Made by a program: the position numbers and the translations under genes. A model generated the notes under the pieces. That model was not told the origin of the DNA, did no database searches, and saw only the letters and a list, made by a program, of their open reading frames with translations. Of a DNA stretch of 64,000 nucleotides, positions 51,996 through 62,030 are shown in pieces. Location of the stretch: contig CM054135.1 of NCBI GenBank assembly GCA_028751875.1, positions 61,766,597 to 61,830,596 of the forward strand, given 5' to 3'. The first letter of the stretch is position 1, and each line of letters opens with the position of its first letter. This DNA is from Rapana venosa. Its lineage: Eukaryota > Mollusca > Gastropoda > Neogastropoda > Muricidae.

Positions 51996-52285
51996 CTGTA
52001 CTCTTCCTATCAATAAAGTATCTTAGCGTCAACTGGGCTCGAGAGATACAGACACCTGCAGTGTTTGTCAAGTAATTTGAGCAACACTCTCAAAATAGTA
52101 TCCATAAAGTGGATGTGAAGCTCAACTGTGTGGTCACAGCCTTCCCACAGAGCCCATAGCAAACTCGCTCTGGGTAGGAGCTGGCAGGAGTCCGAAAAAT
52201 CCCCATGACTGTTATGGGACTCAAACCTGCAGCTGTCCAGCCTGTAACCCAAGGTGCTAACCACTCTCATTGGTGCTGGTTGTAA
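51996..52285 (-). mobile_element. Family F element, one end including tRNA-like terminus
   Basis: Matches 17740-17985: CATCAACTGGGC-type block, GAGATACAGACACCTGCAGT, GTAATTTGAGCAACACTCTC and GGGTAGGAGCTGGCAGGAGT. At the right end is the inverted tRNA-like GCCTGTAACCCAAGGTGCTA ACCACT. Confidence 0.75.
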
Positions 52286-52738
52286 CCTCTAGTGTATTCA
52301 AACATCACATATGTGGAGGGAACATAGGGTCTGTGACAACACACCTGCGTACAAAGTTCTCGGCTGATCTGTTTCGCCAGGGTCTTTTTTGCATTCCATT
52401 TGCGTCTTCCACATTTAAATCCTGCTCATGATTACGACATCTCTGCTTTCTTTTCTTCTTTGGATTCCAGCCAGGGTAGCTGTCTGGTAGGTATCTTTGA
52501 ATCCATGGGAGTGAAGCTTTATCGCCAGTCAGTGTCAGTAAAGATTTCTGGCCTTTGATGTTTGAAGGTAAACTTCAGATGTACTGGAGTTTTTGTAAGC
52601 ATTGGTTTTTGTTCTCTGTGTCTCATGTGTGGCTCTGTGTGTGTGTGTTTGTGTGTGAGTGACTGTATGTGTGTGTGAGTGACTGTGTGTGTGTGTGTGT
52701 GTTGATATACGATTTTATTTTCTAAACCTGCCCTTCAG

Positions 52739-53035
52739 GGTATCAATGCGGAGGATGTGGAGAAAGCGGAGAAAGCTGTCAGTCAGGGTGACAGTAGCAA
52801 GAACACCGCAACAGAAACTGTCCCGTCGTCCTCCTCCTCCTCCGACACTTCGATACGAGACTCCACCAAGGACGTAACAAGCAGCAGCACAACAGCAGCC
52901 ACGACCACAACAAGCGCTACAGACACAGTGTCGTCTTCATCTTCCTCCTTGACGTCGTCGGCGTTGTTGACCAGTGACAAAGAGCGGACCAACAATCTGT
53001 TTAGCAGGGATTCTTTCCGACGTCGAAATTGGGAT
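52739..53035 (+). CDS. PPP1R12A-like: MYPT exon 14: AEKAV segment and Ser/Thr linker
   Basis: Ninety-nine codons, phase 0 at both ends. The exon opens GINAEDVEKAEKAVSQGDSS; human MYPT1 continues its RRSTQ with GVTLTDLQEAEKTIG, so the junction after the inhibitory site is conserved. Then comes a Ser/Thr-rich stretch and the end ERTNNLFSRDSFRRRNWD, with an RRR basic patch. The acceptor is cccttcag and the donor gtgagt. Confidence 0.94.
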
Positions 53036-54068
53036 GTGAGTACCATGTTTGGGGTTAATAATGACTTTTTTTTTTTAAACCAGTGGTGGAGAGAGCATTG
53101 TAAGTAAAGGGGATGGCATATTTGAACCTTTCGCTTGTGTGTTGCCTAAAATGTTGTGCTCCGTACTTCATGGGTGTAGTGTAACCCATGGTTATAGACA
53201 AGGCACAGTATGTCATAGGTTTACAGGATAGCCAGGTGGTTAGAGTGATGCACATTGGGCTCATGATCTGCTGACCCGGGTTTGAATCTCGATGAAGAGG
53301 ATTTTTTCTCCAGAGTTAACATCAGTGCCAATTCCACTTCCCTGAACATTCCTTCAGATCAGACTATAAACCGAGGTCCTGCGTGTGAACGCATGCAGAA
53401 CATCTTGCGCACATATTAAAACCCGTTCCGCTTTTCGGAAGAGTAGGCCATTGTGTGCCAGTGGGAACAGATGACAAAATCGACAAAACTGCATATACAT
53501 GGGGACTGGATGTAAAAAAGCACATGAGTGCTTATTCCATTATCCTCGAAATAAAAGAATTGAAAAAAAGGTGTCCGTAAAGGGAGACAGTGTCCCTCTT
53601 TTTTTTCATTTTAGAGGGCCTTCTGTCTCATTTTTCCCTTTTTTTTTCTTCTGAAATCCTAGAATCGACTTTGTATATGCTAGAGAGTTAAGGGCAGAGG
53701 CAGGTAAACTGGACACACAGCTGCAAAATAGCACACCGTGGCAGTATGTGGTAATTTAAGCCATAGCCCATTTGTGCAGGTTCTACCAGTACTCCAGCTC
53801 TGTTTCTGTAGCATTTTCCATGCACTTTTCAAAACACTGTGGAATAGTTTTGGAATGAGTGCTGTTGTTGTATTGTAGTGCTTATTGAAAAGGTGCTTTG
53901 CAATCAACATTGCACAATTTTTTTAATTTTTTTTTTTAAAATTGGGGGTGATATCAAGAAAAGAAAGTATCATTTTTTTGTTGGTTTGTTTTGGTTTGGT
54001 TGCATCAAAATATGAGAGAATTTATTTTGAAATGTAGAAGTTTGGTTTTTTGTGTGTTTTTTTGGCAG
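53036..54068 (+). other. Intron 14
   Basis: One full family A SINE (53224-53565). Elsewhere T-rich sequence with nothing recognised. Confidence 0.75.
53224..53565 (+). mobile_element. Family A tRNA-derived SINE, full length
   Basis: CAGGATAGCCAGGTGGTTAG, box B GGGTTTGAATCTCG, TTAACATCAGTGCCAATTCC, GTAGGCCATTGTGTGCCAGT and CTTATTCCATTATCCTCGAA. Confidence 0.88.
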
Positions 54069-54183
54069 GGAGACTCTTCCATAAGAAGTAGTTACCGGAG
54101 GTTACAAGAGGACCAAGGCTTGACCACAAACGGGATTCCAGCATCTTTATCTTCATCATTGTCGTCGTCTACATCGTTATCAT
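54069..54183 (+). CDS. PPP1R12A-like: MYPT exon 15: Ser-rich segment ending in an 88-bp tandem repeat
   Basis: After a tttggcag acceptor the frame reads GDSSIRSSYRRLQEDQGLTT, NGIPASLSSSLSSSTSLS and one base before gtgagt. Exon 16 supplies AT. Phase 0 in, phase 1 out. The last 33 bp of the exon and its donor are the first unit of a four-unit 88-bp tandem repeat, so the true end of the exon depends on which donor copy is used. The first copy is the one that keeps the frame open into exon 16. Confidence 0.88.
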
Positions 54184-54490
54184 GTGAGTCGATCTTCGTT
54201 GACTTGTAATTCATGTTATTATGATGTGGGTTGTACAACTTCATCATTGTCGTCATCTACATCGTTATCATGTGAGTTGATCTTCGTTGACTTGTAATTC
54301 ATGTTATTATGATGTGGGTTGTACATCTTCATCATTGTCATCATCTACATCGTTATCATGTGAGTCAATCTTCGTTATCTCGTCATTCATGTTATCATGA
54401 TGTGGGTTGTACATCTTCATCATTGTCGTCATCTACATCGTTATCATGTGAGTCAATCTTCGTCAACTTGTAATTCATGGTATTATGAAG
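54151..54490 (+). repeat. 88-bp tandem repeat, four units, spanning the exon 15 donor
   Basis: Units begin CTTCATCATTGTCGTC at 54151, 54239, 54327 and 54415, exactly 88 bp apart. Each contains CTACATCGTTATCATGTGAG, so each has a donor-like CAT-GTGAGT, followed by CTTCGTTGACTTGTAATTCA and TTATGATGTGGGTTGTAC. The last unit is incomplete. Confidence 0.96.
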
Positions 54491-54774
54491 AGGCTTGTTG
54501 AATTCATTTCAGTTCTTTCATTGTCCTCTGTTTGAAGGAAATTTGCTTTGCAGTGATTAAAAACATATCTAAGAAAGTAATAGAATACAGACATATATAG
54601 AAATGAATGCACATGATAGAACATTTTTTAAACATACACACACACTCACACACAACTCTGTTAAAGGAAATATGTTTTACAGTGATAAAAAACATATTTA
54701 AATAACTAACAGTATATGGACATGTATAAATTTGAACACGCGTGATAAAAGGTAACATTTTGTTAAACACACAC

Positions 54775-54922
54775 ACCTGTGCGAGCGCTCACACACATGC
54801 ACGCACGCATGTATGCAACCATGCACACGAACACATATATACATATGCGCACACACACACACACACACACCCACGCTAGCACGCATGCACACTCACACCC
54901 ATGCTGGCACGTGCGCACACAC

Positions 54923-54958
<36 letters not shown>

Positions 54959-54960
54959 AA
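54775..54960. repeat. CA/GCACG microsatellite array
   Basis: CA runs interspersed with GCACGCA and CATGCA motifs; pure CA at 54926-54955. Confidence 0.9.
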
Positions 54961-55294
54961 GCTACAAAGAATCAAACAATATAAAGATAGCAGTTGAACG
55001 TTAAGATGAAAATGATGTTCAAACATATCCAAATAAGAGATACAAGGAAGCGCTAAAATAGCACCGAGCACAAAGCAGAGAGTCCAACAGCCAGAAGTCC
55101 ACTGACACAGCACAGCAGCCACGGTGCTGCACCCCCCAGCTCCTTCCCTCCTTCCCTCAGTCAGCAAACCCAACCTCTGGCCACACCTGCCCCCTCCCAT
55201 CACTGCCACCACCATGCAACCTGCCATCACAAGTACATGCTTCAAACAACATGCATAGTGTGCACATTTGCTCCCACTCCAGCTAGCAGACACA

Positions 55295-55325
<31 letters not shown>

Positions 55326-55555
55326 GCATGTGCACATATGCGCATACATGTTAGACCTGTGCTCCAAGCCAGCAGCAGTGAACAACATTCTGTTAGAAAA
55401 CAGGCGTGTGTATAAGTCCATTGGAAGAGGAGAGTCGGTGAAAAGGTTGTGCATTATATCCAGCAGTAAGTAAATAAGTGATTAATTTGACTTTACAGGT
55501 ATGTATTTGTTGTCTCTCTCTTTTTGTCTTCTGGCTCTCTCTCTTTTTTCTCTCG

Positions 55556-55866
55556 GGGACAGGCTTGCAATCTTACAACCAGGGTTCAATTCCCGTTCAC
55601 GGGGATATTTTCCCCTGGAGTTCACATCGGTGCAGACTCCACTCTCCCCAAAAGTCCTTCGGATGAGACTATAAACCAAGATCCCGTGTGCGAACTGGCA
55701 CACGTTACATCCTGTTCCTCTTTTCGTAAGAGTAGGCCATCGTGTGCCTGTGGGAACAGATGACAGAATTTACAAAACCATATACACATGGGGACTGGAT
55801 GTAGAAAAGCACATAAGTGCTTATTCCATTATCCTCAATGTAAAAGAATAAAATAAAATAAAATCT
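55556..55866 (+). mobile_element. Family A tRNA-derived SINE
   Basis: ACAGGCTTGCAATCTTACAA, box B GGTTCAATTCCCG, GTGCAGACTCCACTCTCCCC, GTAGGCCATCGTGTGCCTGT, CTTATTCCATTATCCTCAAT and an AAATAAAA tail. The head is slightly truncated. Confidence 0.86.
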
Positions 55867-56008
55867 CTCTCATGTCTTTTTGTCTTTTTGCCTTTGAAAT
55901 AAAAGTCTCTGTCTCTGTCTCTCTTCGTGCCAGTGTGAACATATGACAATTTTTTTTAAACCCCCAAAAAACCCCACATGCATGCTAGTGTCATATTTAA
56001 ACATCAAT

Positions 56009-56108
56009 CCCCGAAATCATAACGCAGCTACCTTGGTGGTAACCAAAAAAACGATCACATAATGCAAAAATCTCACTGTTGTTGAACATCGGAACTCTAC
56101 GCAAAAGA
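56009..56108 (-). repeat. Family R repeat (copy, inverted)
   Basis: CCCCGAAATCATAACGCAGC, TACCTTGGTGGTAACC, GCAAAAATCTCACTGTTGTT and GAACATCGGAACTCTACGCA. Confidence 0.62.
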
Positions 56109-56216
56109 GGGGAGAGGAGGGGAAAAAAAGCAAAAAAATTTTAATTATTTTTTAAAATAATTATGTCCCCCCAAAAAAAAAACTTGACAAGACTGATATT
56201 TTGTGTGTTGGTACAG

Positions 56217-56465
56217 ATGTACCACGTAGTCAGCGTAACGCACTGTCCACCTCGGACATTGGCAGCAGCAGCACTACTACTACTACTACTAGCGGTGGCT
56301 TCAGTGGCAGCGGCCTGTCTAGTCCCGGCCTGTCCCGCACCTCCTCCTTCCGCAGCAGGCTGCACCATGAGGAGAAGGCGCCGTCATCCTCCTCCGCTGC
56401 TGCTGCTGCTGCTGCAGACAGTGAGGGCAAGAAGCAGGAGACTAAAGCTTCCAGGAGGGCGGAGT
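56217..56465 (+). CDS. PPP1R12A-like: MYPT exon 16: STSDI motif and Ser/Ala linker
   Basis: After a ggtacag acceptor, AT completes Tyr and the frame reads VPRSQRNALSTSDIGSSSTT, then a Thr/Ser run, SGLSSPGLSRTSSFRSRLHH, an Ala run, and GKKQETKASRRAE plus one base before gtaagg. Human MYPT1 has RRLASTSDIEEKE, which may correspond to NALSTSDIG, although the order relative to the RRST site differs. The runs are coded by ACT and GCT trinucleotide repeats. Phase 1 in, phase 1 out. Confidence 0.88.
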
Positions 56466-56499
56466 GTAAGGGCTTTTTGTCAACTCTCTCTCTCCCTAT

Positions 56500-57330
56500 T
56501 CTGTGTCTTTGTGTGTGTGTCTCTCTCTGTGTCTGTCATGTCGCTGTTTTGTCTTGTTTGTCTCGGTTTGTATCTGTCTGTCTTTTTGTATCTCTGTCGC
56601 TGTCTTGTTTTGTTTGTCTCTGTTGTATGGCTGTGTGTCTTTTTGTATCTCTGTCTGTCTTGTTCTGTGTTCTGTGTCTTTTTGTATCTCTGTCTGTGCT
56701 GTCTTGTCTTGTTGTTCTTTTTGTATCTCTGTCTGTCGCTGTCTTGTCTTGTTTGTCTCTGTCTTCTGTTTTTGATCTCTGTCGTGTCTTGTTTTTGTAT
56801 CTCTGCCTGTCTTGTCTTGTCTTGTCTTGTCGCTGTCTTGCCTGTTGTCTGTAGTCTGTGTGTCTTTTTGTATCTGTCTGTCCTGTCTTGTCTTGATTGT
56901 CTTGTGTCTGTTTTTGTATTCTTGTCGCTGTCTTGTTTGTTTGTCTCTGTGTTGTCTGTCTTTTTGTATCTCTGTCGCTGTCTTGTCTTGTTTGTCTCTG
57001 TGTGTCTGTCTTTTTGTATCTTGTCTGTCTTGTCGCTGTCTTGCTTGTTTGTCTCTGTCTGTATGGCTGTATCTCTGTCTGTCGCTGCTTGTCTTGTTTG
57101 TCTTCTGTCCTCTGTGTGTCTGTCTTTTTGTATCCTCTCTGTCTGTCTGTCGCTGTCTTGTCTTGTTTGTCTCTGTCTGTTTGTGTGCCTCTCTGTCTGT
57201 CTGTCTTTTTGTATCTCTGTCGCTGTCTTGTCTTGTTTGTCTCTGTGTGTCTATCTTTGTCTCTGTCTGTGTGTCTGTCTCTGTCTGTCTCCCTCTCTTC
57301 TCCCCTTCTCTCTCTATCTCTGTATAATAT
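56500..57330 (+). repeat. TGTCT-rich degenerate minisatellite, about 50-bp period
   Basis: CTTTTTGTATCTCTGTCTGT and CGCTGTCTTGTCTTGTTTGT recur more than ten times with small length changes. The pyrimidine/TG composition keeps long frames open on both strands, none of which resembles a protein. Confidence 0.9.
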
Positions 57331-58220
57331 GTGATCGCTATTTCCTTTCCTTTCTTTCTGTGTCTGTATGTGGGTCTGTCTGTCTGTCTCTTTCCTCCTT
57401 TCTCTGGTCTCTCTGCTTCTCTCTCTCTCCCTTTCTCCTCCTTGTGTCCCTATATTGTCTTGTCTTGCTATTTCCATCTTTTTCTCTCTGTGTCAGTGTT
57501 TTATCTGCCTATCTCCTGGCTGTCTATATTTTTTAGTCTTTTTTTTATAATTTCATTTTTTTCTGTTTCTTGTCAAGTTTGTCTGATTTCTGTTTACCTC
57601 GGCTCCATAGGTGTCCCCCTTATTCTCTGTCTTATACTGCCAAGACCCATTAAAAAGAGCAAGTATGTTTTTGATGAAGTAAGTTTTTGTTTCTTTGGGG
57701 GTTTTTTCTCTCTCAGATTCTTCTCTCCCAGATTACTGTTGTGTGTCATGTAGAAGATGTGTGTTTGTTTTAATATTAGTGTTTATGAAGAAATTTTAAA
57801 AAATTGAAAAGGCGTTTTCAGGAGATTTTTTTTGTGTGCACATAAAATGTGTGCTCTCTCTCACGCACACACTCATGCATGCACATATGCGTGCGCGCAC
57901 TCACACACATGCACTCACATCATATATATGCACAATCACATGTACGCTTTGTCACTAATTTAAAAAAAAAAAAAAAAGTCCCCACTGAAATTAAAATGTA
58001 CCCCTCCATGCGCTCATAATTTTTTTTAACTTAATTTTGAAGCTTTGCAGATGTTTGTGTCTCTTTATGCCCTTTATTAATGTATGTTTTGTGTGCATAC
58101 ATTATATACAGTTTCAAATTGATGTGCGTTTGTTGGGGGGGGTGGGGGGGGGGTTGCATGTATGAATGTGTTTGTATGGGCCTGGTTTTATGTGTGTGTG
58201 TTGGAGGGGGCACGCTGTGT

Positions 58221-58570
58221 TTATTTTATATTTTATTCTTTTATATCGAGGATAATGGAATAAGCACTTATGTGCTTTTTTACATCCAGTCCCCGTGTGT
58301 ATGCGGTTTTGTAACTTCTGTCATCTGTTCCCACCGGCACACAATGGCCTACTCTTACGAAAAGCGGAACAGGATTTAACGTGTGCGCAAGATGCCCTGC
58401 GTGCGTTCGTACACGGGGCCTTGGTTTATAGTCTCATCCGAAGGACTTTGGAGGAAAGTGGAGTCTGCACTGATGTCAACTCCAGGGGAAAAATATCCCC
58501 TTGAACGGGAATCGAACCTGGATCGTCAGATTGCGAGCGCAATGTTCTAACCACTAGGCTATCCCGTCCG
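58221..58570 (-). mobile_element. Family A tRNA-derived SINE, full length
   Basis: Tail TATATCGAGGATAATGGAAT at the left. The body carries CACAATGGCCTACTCTTACG. Box B (GGGAATCGAACC) and the inverted head CTAACCACTAGGCTATCCCG are at the right. It ends 60 bp before the exon 17 acceptor. Confidence 0.9.
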
Positions 58571-58630
58571 TGTGTGTGCACGTACATGCATGCATGTCAG
58601 GGTGTTAACATACATGTATATGCTTGGCAG

Positions 58631-58737
58631 CCTCCAGCACAGAGCCACCACCGACAGAGAAGAAGGAGATGGCAGCCTGCAGGGCCAAGAGGAAGAGGAA
58701 CGAACGGAGACTCACTGACAAAGTGCACATTCTACCT
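58631..58737 (+). CDS. PPP1R12A-like: MYPT exon 17: basic segment with RRLT
   Basis: After a ttggcag acceptor CC completes Ser and the frame reads SSTEPPPTEKKEMAACRAKR, KRNERRLTDKVHILP, ending in phase 0 before gtaagt. The position and basic composition match the second Rho-kinase site of MYPT1 (human RREKRRSTGV around Thr853). Here the sequence is ERRLTDKV, with the threonine codon at 58714-58716. RRxT is kept but the Ser before it and the Gly-Val after it are not. Confidence 0.85.
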
Positions 58738-59540
58738 GTAAGTTTTGACCCCCCCCCCCCCCCCCCCCACTACAGTGACTGCTGGTGCATTGCTTCAACA
58801 GCGGTGGGGTGGGTGGGGTTTGGGTTGGGGAGAGGTGGAGGGTGAAGGAGGGTTGGGTGAGGGAGATGGCAGTAAAATGCGTGGAGAGGAAGAAGGAAGG
58901 AGATGATTGGTGTAGTGTGTTGAGTTTTTGTTGATGGTTATGAAAGGTGTTTTGTTGTGTGTGTGAGAATGGTGTGTGGTGTGTGTGTGTGTGATTATGT
59001 TGTGTGGTGTGTTTGGGATTTGTGTTCGTGTGATGTATGTGGTTGTGGGATATGTGTGGTTGTGGGATGTGTGTGGTTGTGGGATGTGGTTGTGTGTGTG
59101 CACGCGCACGCACATACATATATGTATTATAGGTAGACCACGTGCTTGTTATGAGGAAATGCTTATGTGGGTCTTCACATTTTTCTTTACATGGATCATG
59201 CATGTGTTTTGATGTTCATTGTCATGGTGGTTATTGCGAAGCTTTTCATGCTAACTCCTCAAGAGAAGCCAGTATATCATCATGATGATGATTATCATTG
59301 TCAGTGAGTTGCACACATTTTCTCTATCTTGTCCCTTTTTTTCTGTTTCAATATCCTGGCTTATTTCCTTATAATAGTTAGCCCAGGCCAAAAGCTTTGA
59401 CTGTTACTTGTGCAAGCAATGTGTTAGAGCCCTCTTTCAAGTGTTACACTTTGAAATTTGATGTTGACATTACCTCCACCCATGGCAAACTCTTTGAGTA
59501 ACAACCTGTACTCTCCCTTGAAGGAGAAAAAACCCCACCC

Positions 59541-59612
59541 TCTTCTGAAGTTGGAGTATGGCTGCCTGCCTAAATGGTAAGGTACTTGAAAACGGCCATG
59601 TGTATGTACACA
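59541..59612 (-). repeat. Family R repeat (copy, inverted, partial)
   Basis: TTCTGAAGTTGGAGTATGGC, TGCCTGCCTAAATGGTAAGG and GAAAACGGCCATGTGTATGT. Confidence 0.6.
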
Positions 59613-59849
59613 CAAACTTCTCTCTCCAGTGTGTACTTAGCAGTGATTCCCGAGTGTGATGGATGAGCCAAGAGTGCATAGTCTTGGCGACTGTCGCAGT
59701 GTTAAGCTGGAAGAACATCAGAACTGCAACAGTGTTTCTGTATCTTGCCTGTCTCCCCTGTCAGAATGACTGAGTTGGCATGATCTGCTGCACCCAATGA
59801 TAGTGAGATGATCCTCCTCTTTTTTTTTCTTTTTTTTTTAATACCCCAA

Positions 59850-61440
59850 AAATTGTTTACACTCCGTCATCAATACTGGAAAAACCTCTTTTACTCTTTC
59901 ATCAATACCGAAAAACATCTTAGACTCTGTCATTGAATCAAACAAAAAGCCCTTTTACACTCTTTAAGTACAAAAGCATCTTACACTGTCATCAACACAG
60001 AGAAACCTTACACTCTGTCATCAACACAGAGAAACCTCTTACACTCTGTCATCAACACAGAGAAACCTCTTACACTGTCATCAACACAGAGACACCTCTT
60101 TTACACTGTTATCAACACAGAGACACCTCTTTTACACAGTCATCGATACAAACAAAAAACCCTTTTACACTTGGCCATAAGTACAAAAGCATCTTGCAAT
60201 CTGTCATCAATACATAGAAACCTCTTAACCCTAGTAGCGCTGAATATGCAGCAACAAGCCTCACTTCTATTGGCTGAATTAACATTGGCTAGCATTGTTT
60301 TGGAGCAGGGTGGGCTCAAACAACCCTTGATATTGGTATATAAAACTGAATTAAATGTGTTAAGCTATATATCACTGGAAAGAACAGATAATATGCTTTT
60401 AAATGAGTGTAATTTTATAATAGTGTGTAGTGATTATGATTATGTAAAAAAAATCCCCCCCCAAAAAATCGTGTGCGCACTACTGATCACTGTTCCATCG
60501 TCAGGGCCCCGGATCGATTTTAACAGGATAAGCAAAGTTCTTGCGGTGCATTAACGTCATGATTAGGTAAACACTATTTCTTGACATTAGTTTTCAAAAA
60601 ATAAGGAGTTTGTATCGCTTTATCGGTCACCAAATACTCGGAAAAGTTCAGTGAAAGGATCGACGCCATCGTGACCGTCATGGTGGAATGTGCGAAGTGG
60701 TGGCTTTCTATGACAAAAATACAAAGATCGCTTGATTTCATGTGATGCAAAGTATTCAGCAGCATAGCGATTTGACTCAACAACAGTTATTTCGAAGCCT
60801 CGTTGCGTCAAAATAAAGTAAAACAATCTGTGACGTCGAAATCGCCGAGTAGCGAAGAAGTCCATCCAGCAAAACTAGCACCGCTCGATTCAGTCCGATC
60901 GCGATCGATTTTTACCAAGTTTTTCAAAAATATTCCACAATCCTTACCTCATCGTCTCTCTCATTGTTTATTTCAACCAAATCCAGCCTCTAAAACTCCT
61001 CCTCGCTGTCAATATTGTAAAAAAGCTCGAAAAACGCTTGAAGAAATTCTAGTGCAAACACTGGCCGCCATTTTTGTTGAAGACGATCTCGGCTGGTCTG
61101 AAAAAAATTAAAAATACACTCTTAACCAATCAGATTCTTCGTTGCTTGTGTGTGTCAAACGACCTTCACCCCTTTCTGCGGGCCTACAACGGCCTTAACA
61201 TTCATTGGCTGACCTTTGAAAGCGAAAGTAAGCTTTCAACTATGATCATCCACGTCATCCTGGAATATTCCGGGATCCGCCACACAGCTTAGACCTGCCT
61301 TTACCGGAATATTCCGGGAACCGCGCTACTAGGGTTAACACTCTGTTATCAATACAAACAAAAAACCCTTTTACACTCGGCCATAAGTACAAAAGCATCT
61401 TGCAATCTGTCATCAATACATAGAAACCTCAGATTACACT
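59850..61440 (+). repeat. About 30-bp minisatellite interrupted by a TTAA-flanked element
   Basis: Units of CTCTTACACTCTGTCATCAA followed by CACAGAGAAAC, with variants, run from 59850 to 60224 and continue at 61339-61440. The variant block CATAAGTACAAAAGCATCTT appears on both sides (60174 and 61382), which shows the array was partly duplicated or was longer before the insertion. Confidence 0.88.
60229..61334. mobile_element. piggyBac-type non-autonomous element, 1106 bp, TTAA-flanked
   Basis: TTAA at 60225-60228 and 61335-61338 flanks perfect 12-bp inverted ends, CCCTAGTAGCGC and GCGCTACTAGGG. TTAA duplication with CCC..GGG ends is the signature of piggyBac transposons. Near the right end GGAATATTCCGGGATCCGC (61262-61280) and GGAATATTCCGGGAACCGC (61306-61324) form a pair of subterminal repeats around a palindrome. 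A short plus-strand frame (60803-61111) includes PPRCQYCKKARK, which may echo the cysteine-rich tail of piggyBac transposases. No full transposase is present. Confidence 0.85.
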
Positions 61441-61625
61441 CTGCCAGCAATACATTTGCTCCAGTTTTCACTAGCCCTGCTGACTTTATGGATCCTCATG
61501 CCACAGGATTCAGTGATGTTGGCAATGAGAGAAGCTGGTGGTCTGCCTGTTTTTGTTGTTGTTGTAGTTTTCCCTCGGTCTTGCCATGAAAGCCTGTCTT
61601 CATGAGGTCTGTGTCTTGGTTTCAT
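61440..61625 (-). repeat. Family Q coding-like repeat (copy 2, inverted)
   Basis: The minus strand reads MKPRHRPHEDRLSWQDRGKT, then GRPPASLIANITESCGMRIH, KVSRASENWSKCIAG. The copy at 14040-14195 aligns with it at the DNA level. The first product block resembles the tail of a mobile-element protein, but I cannot name it. Confidence 0.5.
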
Positions 61626-62030
61626 GGCGCATGGCCTACCTATCGTAGTTTCCTTTCATTTATTAAAGTAAGTTTTCCTGTTCTTCCCACTTCGTGTAAT
61701 ATACTGTTCTTTTATATGTCCCAACTGACCCTGACAGCCTTCTTTTTAAAACAAACAAAAACCAAACAAAAAACAAAAAAACCCCAACATCTCAGCTGCT
61801 TAGTTTCTTTTTTCATTGTCTTTTCTTTGTGTCCAGGATTCATAGCCATATAGCTTAACAGGCCATACTAAGTATTTAATTTATTTTCATTTTGAGTTTG
61901 TGAGGAACGCTGCAAAACTTTCCAAATGGCTTAAAGTAGAATTATTTTTATATTGGTAATATTGAACAGAGGTGTGAACTGCAGCATCAGTGAACTGACT
62001 TTTGGTACTGTGGTTTGTTTGTCCTTGCAG

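Larger units (their letters stand above)
51150..52738 (+). other. Intron 13
   Basis: Contains family D (51258-51592), family T (51619-51995), a family F end (51996-52285) and GT runs before the next exon (52620-52705). Segment 52290-52610 holds nothing I can name. Confidence 0.72.
54184..56216 (+). other. Intron 15
   Basis: After the donor repeat, a pair of similar CA-linked blocks (54535-54655 and 54660-54770, both with AAAACATAT and AAACACACACAC) is followed by CA/GCACG arrays (54775-54960), an unremarkable segment with C-rich text (55050-55230), a CA run (55288-55325), a family A SINE (55556-55866) and family R inverted (56009-56108). Confidence 0.72.
56466..58630 (+). other. Intron 16
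   Basis: A TGTCT-rich degenerate minisatellite (56500-57330), CT-rich sequence to 57530, CA/GCACG text (57860-57945), a G-run (58136-58153) and a minus-strand family A SINE (58221-58570). The segment 57540-57850 holds nothing I can name. Confidence 0.75.
58738..62030 (+). other. Intron 17
   Basis: A poly-C run (58749-58768), GTGTG-rich text (58960-59110), family R (59541-59612), a minisatellite (59850-60224 and 61339-61440) split by a piggyBac-type element (60229-61334), and family Q inverted (61440-61625). Segments 59120-59530 and 61640-62020 hold nothing I can name. Confidence 0.72.

Noticed and set aside
56163..57536. 457-residue open frame on the plus strand.
   Set aside because: It is a pyrimidine/TGTCT minisatellite translation (Cys/Leu/Ser/Val only), largely in a frame different from exon 16, with no protein-like features.
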